From assembly GCF_963678975.1 (NCBI RefSeq), contig NC_089279.1:25654004-25718003 (forward strand): DNA of 64,000 nucleotides. Reading direction: 5' to 3'. The stretch comes from Dysidea avara. Taxonomy: Eukaryota; Porifera; Demospongiae; Dictyoceratida; Dysideidae. This document shows positions 55,915 to 64,000 of this stretch, piece after piece. How positions within the stretch are numbered: the stretch's first letter is position 1; each line of letters starts with the position of its first letter. The notes under the pieces are model-generated. The model did no database searches, had not been told where the DNA came from, and saw nothing but the letters and a program-made list of their open reading frames with translations. Position numbers and translations under genes: made by a program.

Positions 55915-57496
55915 CTGGTGGGAGGATTGGAGGGATCTATATTTTTGCTGCTGTTTCTACTGTTGTCCCCATGGTACGCTGGCATAGGTCCAGGATGAAA
56001 TGCTGGCTCTCTGCTGTTACCATCAAAGCTATCATGCTCAAGTGTATTGTTTACCATAAACTTAAACGTAGACCTTCTGATCATTTAACCCAAAAGTACA
56101 AATCATTGAGGAATCTAGTGCATAAACTCACCAGAACGGATTACCGGATTTAAGCTGAGAGTCTATCTAGTACTTTCAGCACTGACCAAAAGTGCTTCTG
56201 GAACAAAATTAAGCGTTGTCGTCATTCTGTTCCTCCAATTCTTAGAAATAAGTTGTTGTTGATCTCCGATTTAGACAAGACTCATCACTTCAATGAGTAA
56301 TTTAGTTCAGTGTTTGAAGATGTTTCATCTCTTGATCTCTTTTATAAAGAATTAAATGTTTATGATTCTCCTGTGTTTTTGGACCATGTGAAGACATCAA
56401 CGAGGAGGTATTTGAACTTCTTTCTTCTTTAAAAGTGAATAAGGCCTGCGGTCCTGATAAGATATGTGCTCACTTGTTGAAAGAAGGTGCTGCTGAGTTG
56501 TCCCCTTTGTTGACTGCAATTTTTAATAAATTGAATGTTGTTTTGCCTTTGGATTGCGTGAGTGCTAATATGTGTCCTGTATACAAGAAAGGTGACAAGC
56601 GGTGTGCTTCTAATTATCGCCCCATTAGCTTAACATGTTTGTTAGCTAAAGCTCTTGAGAGTATTGCTCATTCCAGATTATATCATATGCTTGCATTTTG
56701 TGTGACAATCAATTTGGGTTTCATCAACATAGATCTACTACCTCTCTTTTGTTAACTTCTGTTGATGATTGGGCTAAGATTTTAAACTCGCGTCATAGTG
56801 TTCATTGTCTGTTTTTGGATTTCACCAAAGCTTTCGATTGTGTACCCCATAAGAGACTTACTGAAATTATGGCTGTATAGGGTAGTTGAACTGGTTCAGG
56901 TGTTTTTTTGACTACTCATAGACAGCGTGTGGTTTTCAATGGTTCATTTTCTTCTTGGCTACCTGTGATTTCTGGGGTGCCTCAAGGAACTATTCTTGGT
57001 CCCCTGTTATTCATTTTGTATCTTAATGACTTGGCACAGTTTGTAAAATGTAAGTTCAAGCTTTTTGCTGATGATCTCACTTTGTACCATCAGATTATTT
57101 CAAATGCTGACTGTTTTTATCTTCAAGAAAATCTATATGCTCTTCCTTAAAATTTAATAATGCCAAAGGTGGTTAATGCGTTTGCAGCTCCAAAGTGTGA
57201 AGCTCTTTTTACCTCAAACAAGCATTATCCTCCTACGCACTTTCACATACCTCTGTGATGGTCAACCCCTTCAGTGGGGTAGTGTGGTGAAATATTTGGA
57301 AGTTTACACCAATCAACATTGACATGGACAAATCATTTGCGGCAAGGCTACTAAAGTTTTGAACCTGCTACTTTGTTATATTGTTGTTCACAATGTGTCA
57401 TGTAAATGTTGTATTATTTGTTTAGGGGTGTTCTTATAGGCCCTTTAGCCTTCTACTTTCCCCTGTGAATTTCACTAATCAATCAAATCAAATCAC
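55915..57496 (+). pseudogene. CR1/Jockey-like LINE, 5' truncated, in S copy C
   Basis: The ORF2 linker (KSLRNLVHKLTRTDYR at 56097-56150) leads to the reverse transcriptase: NKACGPDKICAHLLKEGA, then NYRPISLTCLLAKALE, QFGFHQHRSTTSLLL, LFLDFTKAFDCVPHKRL, SGVPQGTILGPLLFILYLND and KLFADDLTLYH, which holds the catalytic ADD box at 57063-57086. Frames change between 56150 and 56435 and near 56700, and a TAG interrupts at 56878-56880; an in-frame break also occurs around 56290. The 3' part is decayed and ends in AATCAATCAAATCAAATCA at 57478-57496. It is reverse transcriptase only; no endonuclease domain is present in the window. Confidence 0.8.
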
Positions 57497-57690
57497 AAGT
57501 GGACATTTAATCCCTAATTCAGTTATGGTTATAGACTGAAGTTTAGGGATTGAATGTCCACCAGTATATCTGCAGGTATAGACATCCTTCCTTGCTTCAC
57601 CACTTTTTAGCTATTCCCTTGTTTCACTACCTTTATTTCCTTTGATCCGTAATCTTTCTATTTTTTTCTTTCTACTTGTTTATCCCTCTC
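57497..57690. repeat. Family S repeat, copy C, second part
   Basis: GTGGACATTTAATCCC through ATGTCCACCAGTATATCTGC and on to GTTTCACTACC mirrors the sequence left of the LINE, completing the palindromic core. Confidence 0.7.
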
Positions 57691-58030
57691 ATCGCTACAA
57701 CCGCCATATGGCGGATTCGATTATAAACACCCGTAGCACCACATTCTAAACATTCTGTAACTTCAGTCAAGCATTTTAGTAGCCCCTGCGCTTATCCTGT
57801 AGTGGGCATGCCCTTAAGTAAGCAGGAACAGGGATAACCGGTCTCTCGCACACTATTGCGCGGCTAGATGATGCAATCGCGTACTTTTGGAACATCGGTA
57901 ACAAGCATTGTAGATGATTCTTCGACGTCATAATGGCACTACTAATAAAGAGAAACAGTAAGGAGAGGGATTATATAGATTGGTGTGGCATGTTGCTACT
58001 TTTGTACACCTCGAAACAATGACCTTGTGC
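57691..58030. other. No gene seen
   Basis: More GC-rich than average (CCGCCATATGGCGG hairpin at 57702-57715). No supported frame. Confidence 0.4.
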
Positions 58031-58445
58031 TAGGCTTAAGTCTATTATGCTCCAAAATCTTCCTATTATTCTTTCTGGCACTTCTTTTTTCATTCACCTA
58101 TTATGCTCAAATTTATTCCTGAGTCTACCTATTATTCTCAAATTATTCTCAAATATGTGTGCCAAATTAGTATTTTTGTTAGGGTTTTTAAGCAAGTGAC
58201 TGCTCTATTAGAATTATGGACTCGAAGTTGACTGCTCTATTAGAGTATCTCGATCGTTTTCACCGTTTTTATGCTTGCACTGTTTTGGTAGTAAATCTAA
58301 AGGATTTTTACACTACACCACAACAAAAACTTATAATTTTGTACCAATTATTCTTAGAATTCATCCGATTATTCCGGAATATTCCCCAATGCTTTTCAGT
58401 ACCTATTATTCCCGAAATTATGCCGGCATAATAGACGCATGCCTA
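58031..58445. mobile_element. hAT-like MITE (TAGGC..CTATTATGC ends)
   Basis: TAGGCTTAAGTCTATTATGC at the left against GCATAATAGACGCATGCCTA at the right. Flanks CCTTGTGC (58023-58030) and CCTCGTGC (58446-58453) match at 7 of 8. It is a relative of 34262-34662. Two copies of the shared motif lie inside (about 58197 and 58228). Confidence 0.85.
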
Positions 58446-58749
58446 CCTCGTGCTTGTATGCGCATGCACACTTGCTCAAATGCTGGAAAACCAGACTTAG
58501 AGATAATCGCTTCAATTGTAAACTGGTTAGTGATGTTTATTGTGTCATTATAAACAGTGCTAGCCTGTAAAGTAGTGAAATTTCACGTTTGGTTTTGCTT
58601 AGATTGATTTTCGTACTTTAAAGTTATATTATGGATTTGTGCTTGTGTAAACAACAACTTCATAATAAAATTCCTTATTCTATAGCGAGTAAATTGATAT
58701 AGTTTTATAGGATTATATAATATGATGTGTAAGTTATAGCAGTTTAGAA
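58446..58749. other. No gene seen
   Basis: AT-rich, unannotated. Confidence 0.45.
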
Positions 58750-59283
58750 ACAGTAGATTGGAGCCTCTGCAAATTTGGAGGTGAAGGGGTTAACTGAATT
58801 TTCTACTGTGACTCCTCCAGCCAAGCATAACTCCACAATGGATAAGGCTACAGGTGTGATTTCTTCACTGTTCGACGTCACTTCATCCCAAGAGGTGCCT
58901 TTTTGCCAACCGCAGCAGCTACAGTGCATGAATCATGGACTTACCTTTGTCCTTCTTTGTGTCCCAGTTATTTTCACTGACATTGCAAGGTGTCAATTTG
59001 CAATAGCATGTTACAGCTTCCCTGTGATTGTGTTGACTAAATGCTGTAGTTTCCGTAGTAAGTAAAAAAGGCACTTTTCGTACTGTTCTTCATTTGTAAC
59101 ACTTAACGGGCAGAACATATCTGAAAATGAAATCACTTTACTTTTCAGTAATTGATTGTTGAGGCATGCATTCAGACGTTAAATTAATTTTATGGTGTAG
59201 CTAGTATTTGTGACTAATCTCTAATTTAATCATGGTTATAGACTGAAGTGTAGGGATTACATGTAAATGTCCATTAGTATATC
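58750..59283 (-). repeat. Family S repeat, copy D, first part
   Basis: The minus strand carries the donor-like AAAG/GTAAGTCCATGA at about 58945 and the SVKITGTQRR-like core, here with a stop. It ends at GTCCATTAGTATATC where the Ty3/gypsy element is inserted; the remainder is at 63822-63935. Confidence 0.75.
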
Positions 59284-59463
59284 TGTAATATGACTAATAC
59301 AACAATTGATTAATACAACAGTCACTGACAATAGACGCGGCAGTTAATTAGAACAACACACACGTGCTCAATCAATTACAAATACTAAAATATTAAGTGT
59401 CATGTGATATAGTAATTATAAAGTAAGTCATTACAATAATTATGATAAAGCTAGTTCATTACA
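59284..59463 (-). repeat. 3' LTR (180 bp)
   Basis: TGTAATATGACTAATA to AGTTCATTACA; TGTAAT and ATTACA are inverse, as expected for integrase ends. It is unusually short for a Ty3/gypsy LTR. Confidence 0.92.
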
Positions 59464-59467
59464 CACG

Positions 59468-59479
59468 CCCTCTCCTTTT
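59468..59479 (-). other. Polypurine tract
   Basis: Minus-strand AAAAGGAGAGGG lies a few bases before the 3' LTR and is the expected primer for plus-strand DNA synthesis. Confidence 0.7.
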
Positions 59480-59498
59480 AAGAGCTTGTCCTCAAGCA

Positions 59499-59862
59499 TT
59501 AGAACCGTAGCCTGTCTGGTGGGTGTCTATCACGGAGCGGATAACGACGTTGTGTACCATCAACGGAAGCTTCTGGAATAAGGAGGTGGTGGAATTCAGG
59601 AGGATTCCATTGCAATGGCTGCTGGTCAGTAATGGTATGTTCCTTGATTTGATCTGGTTGGATCCTGTGCCTCACACGATTGACATGAACCACTTTAGAT
59701 TTGTGGCCATCCGTCACTTCTAAATTACACGGGCCTTTTACTTTACTGACAATCCATTTTCCATCCCAGTGTGGTTGTAACTTCCTAGCCGTTGGCACCG
59801 ATAACCATACAGTGCCCAGGGTTAAAGGTATGGGGAAAAGTGTGACGGTCATACTGTCTCTT
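59499..59862 (-). pseudogene. Integrase C-terminal extension
   Basis: The minus frame reads LTLGTVWLSVPTARKLQPHW, then KWIVSKVKGPCNLEV, which matches the GPY/F-like end of Ty3/gypsy integrases (W-x-G-P/K-W-x-V...Y/L-x-V). It is out of frame with the main pol block, which stops at 59863. The tail to 59499 is proline- and arginine-rich. Confidence 0.65.
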
Positions 59863-61803
59863 TTATTGCTCCGCAGACTTGGTCAAGTTAGCATGCACAA
59901 AATCTTGCATTGCTTGAAGTTTGGTTTGTAAGTGATTCGCATATGTGGTGGTATCAAATTTGTAGGCACACTGAAAGGGAATAGCAGCTGTCGATCTTCC
60001 AAACATCAGTTGAAAGGGTGAGATATTTGTTGAGGAATGTATGGCTGTGCGATAGGCATACATTACAAGCGGTAAAAATTCTTCCCAATCATCTTCTGTT
60101 TCAGTGTAACAACGCAGCAACTGCAGAAGTGAGCGGTTGAATCGCTTAACCATACCATCACCCTGAGGGTGGTATGCTGTAGTATGACTCTTCTGAATCC
60201 CAAAGGCTGTCATCACGTCACGGAATAGCTGGCTTTCAAAATTTCTTCCCTGATCTGAATGTATAACTTCAGGGATGCCAAAGGAACTGCAAATTTTGAT
60301 GACAGCAGCTGAAATGGAAGCAGCAGTTTGATCTCGTAGAGGAACTTCCTCTGCCCATTTCATGAAGTAATCCATGACCACTAGTAAGTATCTATTATTA
60401 CGACGTGAAACTGGGACCTCCAAAATGTCAGCAGCCAGCATTTGCCATGGCCCTCCAATCAGCACATTCGTTAGAGGAGCTGGGGTGGGTGCTGGTAACT
60501 TCGCTTGCTGACATACAGTACACTGTTTACAATACTTAGCAACATCTTGGGCCATTCCAACCCAATAAGCAGACTCCTGAAATCGTTGTAGTGTCTTGGC
60601 AATTCCTTGATGCCCTGCAGTGGGAATATCGTGTGATTGAGAGATTGCAGACCTTTGCATTGAAAGTGGAAGTACTGGAATAATAATTGGCTGCTGTGAA
60701 AGCCTGGAGGTGTATGTGCGGCACACTACATTATCAATAATAGACAACTGTTGCCAAAGTTGTAAATACCTGTTAAGTAGTGGTTGTGTTCTACCTGTGA
60801 TAACAGGCTTGGTGGATGAGGACAATCCACTATGAAGCTGCTTGACTACTGGATCCTCTAACTGAGCCACTTGTATGTCGGTGGTGACAGGTTGTGAGGA
60901 TGTGACTGCAACTGAGTGCAATACAGATACTGGGTTACGTGACAGTGAATCTGCATTAATGTTTTCTGTCCCTTTTCGATACACGATGTCAAAGGTGTAT
61001 TCTTGCTTAGCTAAGGCCCAACGCTGAAGAAGACCTTCCATTTTCTGTGCGGAAAGCCACTGGAGTGGTGCATGGTCTGTCATCAGAGTAAAAGAATGTC
61101 CTAACAAATAGTGACGAAATTGTTTCATACCAAATACAGCAGCTAAACACTCTCTTTGTATAACACTATAATTTGACTCACTTTTGGTCAATGTCCGGCT
61201 GGCATAGGCAATCACATGGCCTCCTTGTTCCAACACAGCTCCCAATCCCACAACGCAGGCATCTGTCTGCAACACAAAAGGAGGAGCATTAGGAGAAAAA
61301 TCTGGATAAGCCAGGATAGGCGATTGAATTAGCTTGGATTTTAGGAATGAAAACGCATTGTCATGAACAGAAGTCCATTTGAACAACACACCTTTCTGTG
61401 TAAGACCATGAAGTGGGGCGGCAACATCAGCAAATTTATGTATGTACCTTCTATAATAAGAAGCAAGGCCCAAGAATTGACGAAGGGTGGTAACATCACA
61501 TGGTGTTGGCCAGGATTGCACTGCATGTACCTTGTTAGGGTCTGGTTGAATACCATCAGCTGAGAAAATGTGGCCTAGGTAACACACTTTAGGCACACCA
61601 ATGGAACACTTCTTCCCACGCAGGATTAGTCCCGCATCTTGCAGGCGGCAGAATACTTGCCGTAAATGGTCCTTATGGCATTCCACATTTGGGGAGTAAA
61701 CCAATATGTCATCCAGGTATGTTGACGCAAATGGCAGGCCACGCAATACAGAGTCCATTAGTCTCTGGAAAGATGCTGGTGCTCCTGAGAGCCCGAATGG
61801 CAT
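59863..61803 (-). pseudogene. pol: RT palm end, RNase H and integrase
   Basis: A single 646-residue frame. MPFGLSGAPASFQRLM and TYLDDILVY are RT motifs B and C (YLDD). FVLQTDACVVGLGAVLEQ, QRECLAAVFG and TLMTDHAPLQWL give the RNase H acidic residues. The integrase has the zinc-binding pair (DIPTAGHQGI then CKQCTVCQQAK) and catalytic Asp in MLAADILEV and VIHSDQGRNF. The third acidic position, normally Glu in NGxVERFNR, reads Lys (GDGMVKRFNRSL; codon AAG), which should abolish strand transfer. It begins by a frameshift from the upstream RT block at about 61800. Confidence 0.9.
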
Positions 61804-62558
61804 GCGGCAAACTGGTAGAGGCCCATTCCTGGTCCAGGGCAGAACGCAGTCTTAGGCTGGTCAGCTTCTGCCACTGGGAGCTGCCAATATCCACTGTGGA
61901 GGTCTAAAGTGGAGAACACAGCAGCATTAGTGAGACGATCCTGTACCTCGTCAGGGAGTGGCGGGGGGTAAGAATCTTTGGCTGTCTGTTTGTTAAGGGA
62001 CCTGTAGTCTACGCAGATTCTTAGTTCTCCAGATTTCTTGGGTACAAAAACAGTAGGGGACATCCACGGGCTGCTACTCTCTTTTATGACCCCTTGTGCT
62101 AGCATCAATTCAATCTGCCTAACAACTTCCTGACAATAGTGCCCTGGAATGCGTCGCGGAGGTACACGAATGGGTGGGCCCTTTGTTGGAATGTAGTGAC
62201 AGTCAAGTGTGGTTTTCCCTGGTCTGACATCAAATAAGGTTTTGTGTTCTTCCACTAGCTGCTTAAAATCTCCACTGCAATGCTCAGGTAGTTCATAAGT
62301 ATTAGGGGCACTAAAATCAGGAATGGCACACTCTTCTGGCATTACACTGGAGTCAGTACATAGAGCTGCTATCATACCAACATGAGGTTTGTTATTCTGG
62401 GCATCCTTCACCATCTGTTTCAACTGTTGATGTTCCTCTGGTAGTTGTATACTCTTGGGGTAAACTTGAACTGTGTTTCCAGAGAAATCCAGAACAAGGT
62501 TGCGATACTGTAAGAAATCAAGTCCTAAAATAGCAGGAGCAATAAGATCACTAACCAC
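61758..62558 (-). pseudogene. pol: protease end and RT fingers/palm
   Basis: ILGLDFLQ closes the protease fold. The RT starts with EVVRQIELMLAQGVIKES, FVPKKSGELRICVDYRSLN and FSTLDLHSGYWQLPV (motif A with catalytic Asp). It is fused out of frame to the next block near 61800, and to the protease start at a run of eight A (62557-62564) near the upstream junction. Confidence 0.88.
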
Positions 62559-62751
62559 AAAAAAAACTGTGTTGTACAGGTGTCTCCATGTTCTGGATCA
62601 GCACAGATGCTGTGATGTACTTAACAGTAGGAAGTGGTACACCTGATGCTGTTCTCAATAAGATCCTTGGAACTGGTTTCTCTATGATATTAGTCATTTT
62701 CACAACACTAGATTGTGCTAACAAGGATATGGAAGAACCGGAATCAAGCAT
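62551..62751 (-). pseudogene. Retropepsin-like protease start
   Basis: VMLDSGSSISLLAQ carries the D-S-G catalytic triad of aspartic proteases. A TAG lies a few codons upstream (about 62761), and the frame is lost at the A run near 62556 before ILGLDFL in the next block. Confidence 0.8.
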
Positions 62752-62846
62752 TACCTCCTAGGTAGAGTGTCCAATCTTTCCCATAATTACAGCTGTTTGT
62801 ATCTTGGTGGTGGCTACTACTACAGTATGTGTGGGGCTCTTACTTA

Positions 62847-63618
62847 TTAGGGATGTCGGTTGCCCCCCAAGGACATCCCCTTCTCGTTTCCCAACAGCCA
62901 GCAGTCAATATGACCTGGCCTGCCACAGATATAGCACCTACGCTCCCTGACCCTGTTCGGACAATATCGCTGCACATGGCCTGGCTGCTTGCAGTAGTAG
63001 CACTGTGGTGGGTTCCTATCACTCTTCTGAGCTACTTTCAATGCTGCCACCTGTGCTGTCAATTCTTGAATTTGGGATTTCAGTTCTGAGACTTCAGAAA
63101 TGCCTGAGTGAACTGCCGCAGTTTGCCTCTCACCACCATCCACAACCATCAAGATCTTAGCACGTTGTACAAGTTCATCAAGGTCTGCCGTGTTACCACT
63201 CGCTCGAAGCTGACAACTCAGTGAGGCAGGTAACCCCGCTAATCAGTAATTGCTTCCTCGCATCGGCTGTCAATTCTGGCATCGCTTGCTGTAGTAGTCG
63301 TTTCAGCTCATACAAATACATACCAACTGATTCGCCAGGAAAGATTGATTGTTTTTGAAACTCTTCCAATGACACAAATTCAAGTGGCACCATTTTCTTA
63401 ATAAATTTGTCCTTCGCCACACTATAATCCTTCTTTTCTTCATCGGTTAACTCCATCCACTCTGCTAAAGCTTCCCCTTCAAGTAAGGTCGACAATTTCT
63501 TAGCCTTCTTTGTTGCGTCCCATCCATTCGCATCAGAACAAATTTCAAACTTCTGAAACCACTCTCGAGCATCTCCGCCTAAGAAGGACTTGGGAATACT
63601 AACGTGTGTAGTGGCCAT
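62847..63618 (-). pseudogene. gag, one frameshift
   Basis: The ATG at 63618 lies just after the primer site. The capsid-like block FLGGDAREWFQKFEICSD and EALAEWMEL ends by frameshift near 63240; the following frame reads LPASLSCQLRASGNTADLDE, and LMVVDGGERQ, to two zinc knuckles. The first, CYYCKQPGHVQRYC, is a complete CCHC; in the second, CYICGRPGHIDCW, the last Cys is displaced. It stops at 62847 with two consecutive stop codons. Gag packages RNA and forms the particle. Confidence 0.85.
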
Positions 63619-63623
63619 TTCTC

Positions 63624-63642
63624 AAACCATCCTCTGCTACCA
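63624..63642 (-). other. Primer binding site, initiator Met tRNA
   Basis: Minus-strand TGGTAGCAGAGGATGGTTT, one base inside the 5' LTR, is complementary to the 3' end of metazoan initiator Met tRNA over 19 nt by memory of that tRNA. Confidence 0.85.
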
Positions 63643-63643
63643 G

Positions 63644-63821
63644 TGTAATATGACTAATATAACAATCGATTAATACAACAGTCACTGACAATAGACGCGG
63701 CAGTTAATTAGAACAACACACGTGCTCAATCAATTACAAACACTAAAATCTTAAGTGTCATGTGATACAGTAATTATAAAGTAAGTCATTACAATAATTA
63801 TAATAAAGCTAGTTCATTACA
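63644..63821 (-). repeat. 5' LTR (178 bp)
   Basis: The same sequence as 59284-59463 except for six substitutions and a missing AC in the ACACACAC run. As the 5' LTR it should hold the promoter, but no clear TATA box was seen. Confidence 0.92.
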
Positions 63822-63935
63822 TATCTGTAGGTACAGTATAAACAACCTCTCTTGTTTCACTGCTTTTTTCCATTGATCCCTAATCCAACTTAAAATTCCT
63901 ATTTTTTTTCCCTTCTACTTGTAACTATTACATGT
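63822..63935. repeat. Family S repeat, copy D, second part
   Basis: TATCTGTAGGTACAGTATAA then GTTTCACTGC and TTGATCCCTAATCCAAC continue the repeat that was cut at 59283; compare 32212-32340. Confidence 0.75.
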
Positions 63936-64000
63936 ATACCACTTTAAAGGCGAATGTAAAATGATCAATTTTGTCATGCTTATATACTGGGTAAGCCGTC
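63936..64000. other. No gene seen at window end
   Basis: Short AT-rich remainder. Confidence 0.5.

Larger units (their letters stand above)
59284..63821 (-). mobile_element. Ty3/gypsy LTR retrotransposon, full-length but defective
   Basis: Two LTRs of 180 and 178 bp enclose gag and pol on the minus strand, in the order gag, protease, RT, RNase H, integrase typical of Ty3/gypsy (integrase last). TATC borders both sides (59280-59283 and 63822-63825), a 4-bp duplication, supported by the uninterrupted S copies. At least four frameshifts, an in-frame TAG near 62761 and an altered integrase residue make it non-autonomous. There is no env-like frame. The LTRs differ at six sites and one 2-nt indel, so the insertion is not very recent. 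Confidence 0.92.

Noticed and set aside
59523..59931. Plus-strand open frames in the retrotransposon
   Set aside because: They are antisense shadows of the pol C-terminus, which has clear conserved motifs on the minus strand.

Overview
The window looks like AT-rich metazoan nuclear DNA, most likely from a sponge (a demosponge of the Amphimedon type). The evidence is a CYLD-like host gene fragment with spliceosomal introns (one only 50 bp), a Ty3/gypsy element primed by initiator Met tRNA, CR1/Jockey-like LINE pieces, pogo/Tigger-like DNA transposons, tRNA-derived SINEs and a very dense carpet of MITEs and foldback elements. No prokaryotic genes, rRNA or intact tRNA genes were seen. A 200-bp run of N (11906-12105) is a scaffold gap. 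The species is an inference; the transposon-rich, gene-poor character is read directly.

Layout. 1-2.5 kb: the end of a hAT-like element, two exon-like segments and small MITEs. 3.2-5.6 kb: a TIR element with about 290-bp inverted ends around a decayed minus-strand gene (PIN/XPG-like core plus cysteine-rich tail). 5.6-6.2 kb: LINE scraps. 6.7-11.9 kb: first copy of a composite element (family H: hairpin cassette, 30-31 bp minisatellite array, conserved terminal domain). 12.1-14.5 kb: a pogo/Tigger-like transposon with a HIRAN-like gene divergent from the transposase. 15.9-16.5 kb: a second HIRAN-like remnant between roughly 90-bp direct repeats. 17-23.5 kb: assorted MITEs, a SINE and a fragment of H. 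23.6-26.7 kb: second H copy, inverted. 26.9-31.4 kb: two related TTAA-flanked elements either side of a 631-bp palindrome. 32-35.4 kb: family S repeat, a hairpin, and nested hAT-like elements. 36.2-40.8 kb: third H copy. 40.8-45.6 kb: a foldback element split by nested insertions. 46.9-47.7 kb: the CYLD-like exons. 49.5-50.3 kb: an 879-bp palindrome. 53.8-54.1 kb: a small hAT-like MITE. 55-64 kb: two S copies, one split by a LINE and the other by a 4.5-kb Ty3/gypsy element on the minus strand.

How the parts relate. Almost every coding signal belongs to a mobile element and almost all are broken (frameshifts, stops, a lost integrase glutamate). Family labels used below are mine. H = satellite-bearing composite, possibly Helitron-like. 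F = long foldbacks, which share the ACAGC/GCTGT end hairpin with H. G = GTGACCGG-ended MITEs with 4-bp target duplications. Q = CAGNGGCGG-ended elements with 5-bp duplications. T = TTAA elements. S = repeats with a splice-donor-like core and a palindromic insertion core. A short motif, TACTCTAATAGAGCAGTCA, recurs across several otherwise unrelated families. The best leads are the HIRAN/transposase gene pair, the satellite-carrying composite, and the CYLD-like exon in which the catalytic cysteine position reads serine.
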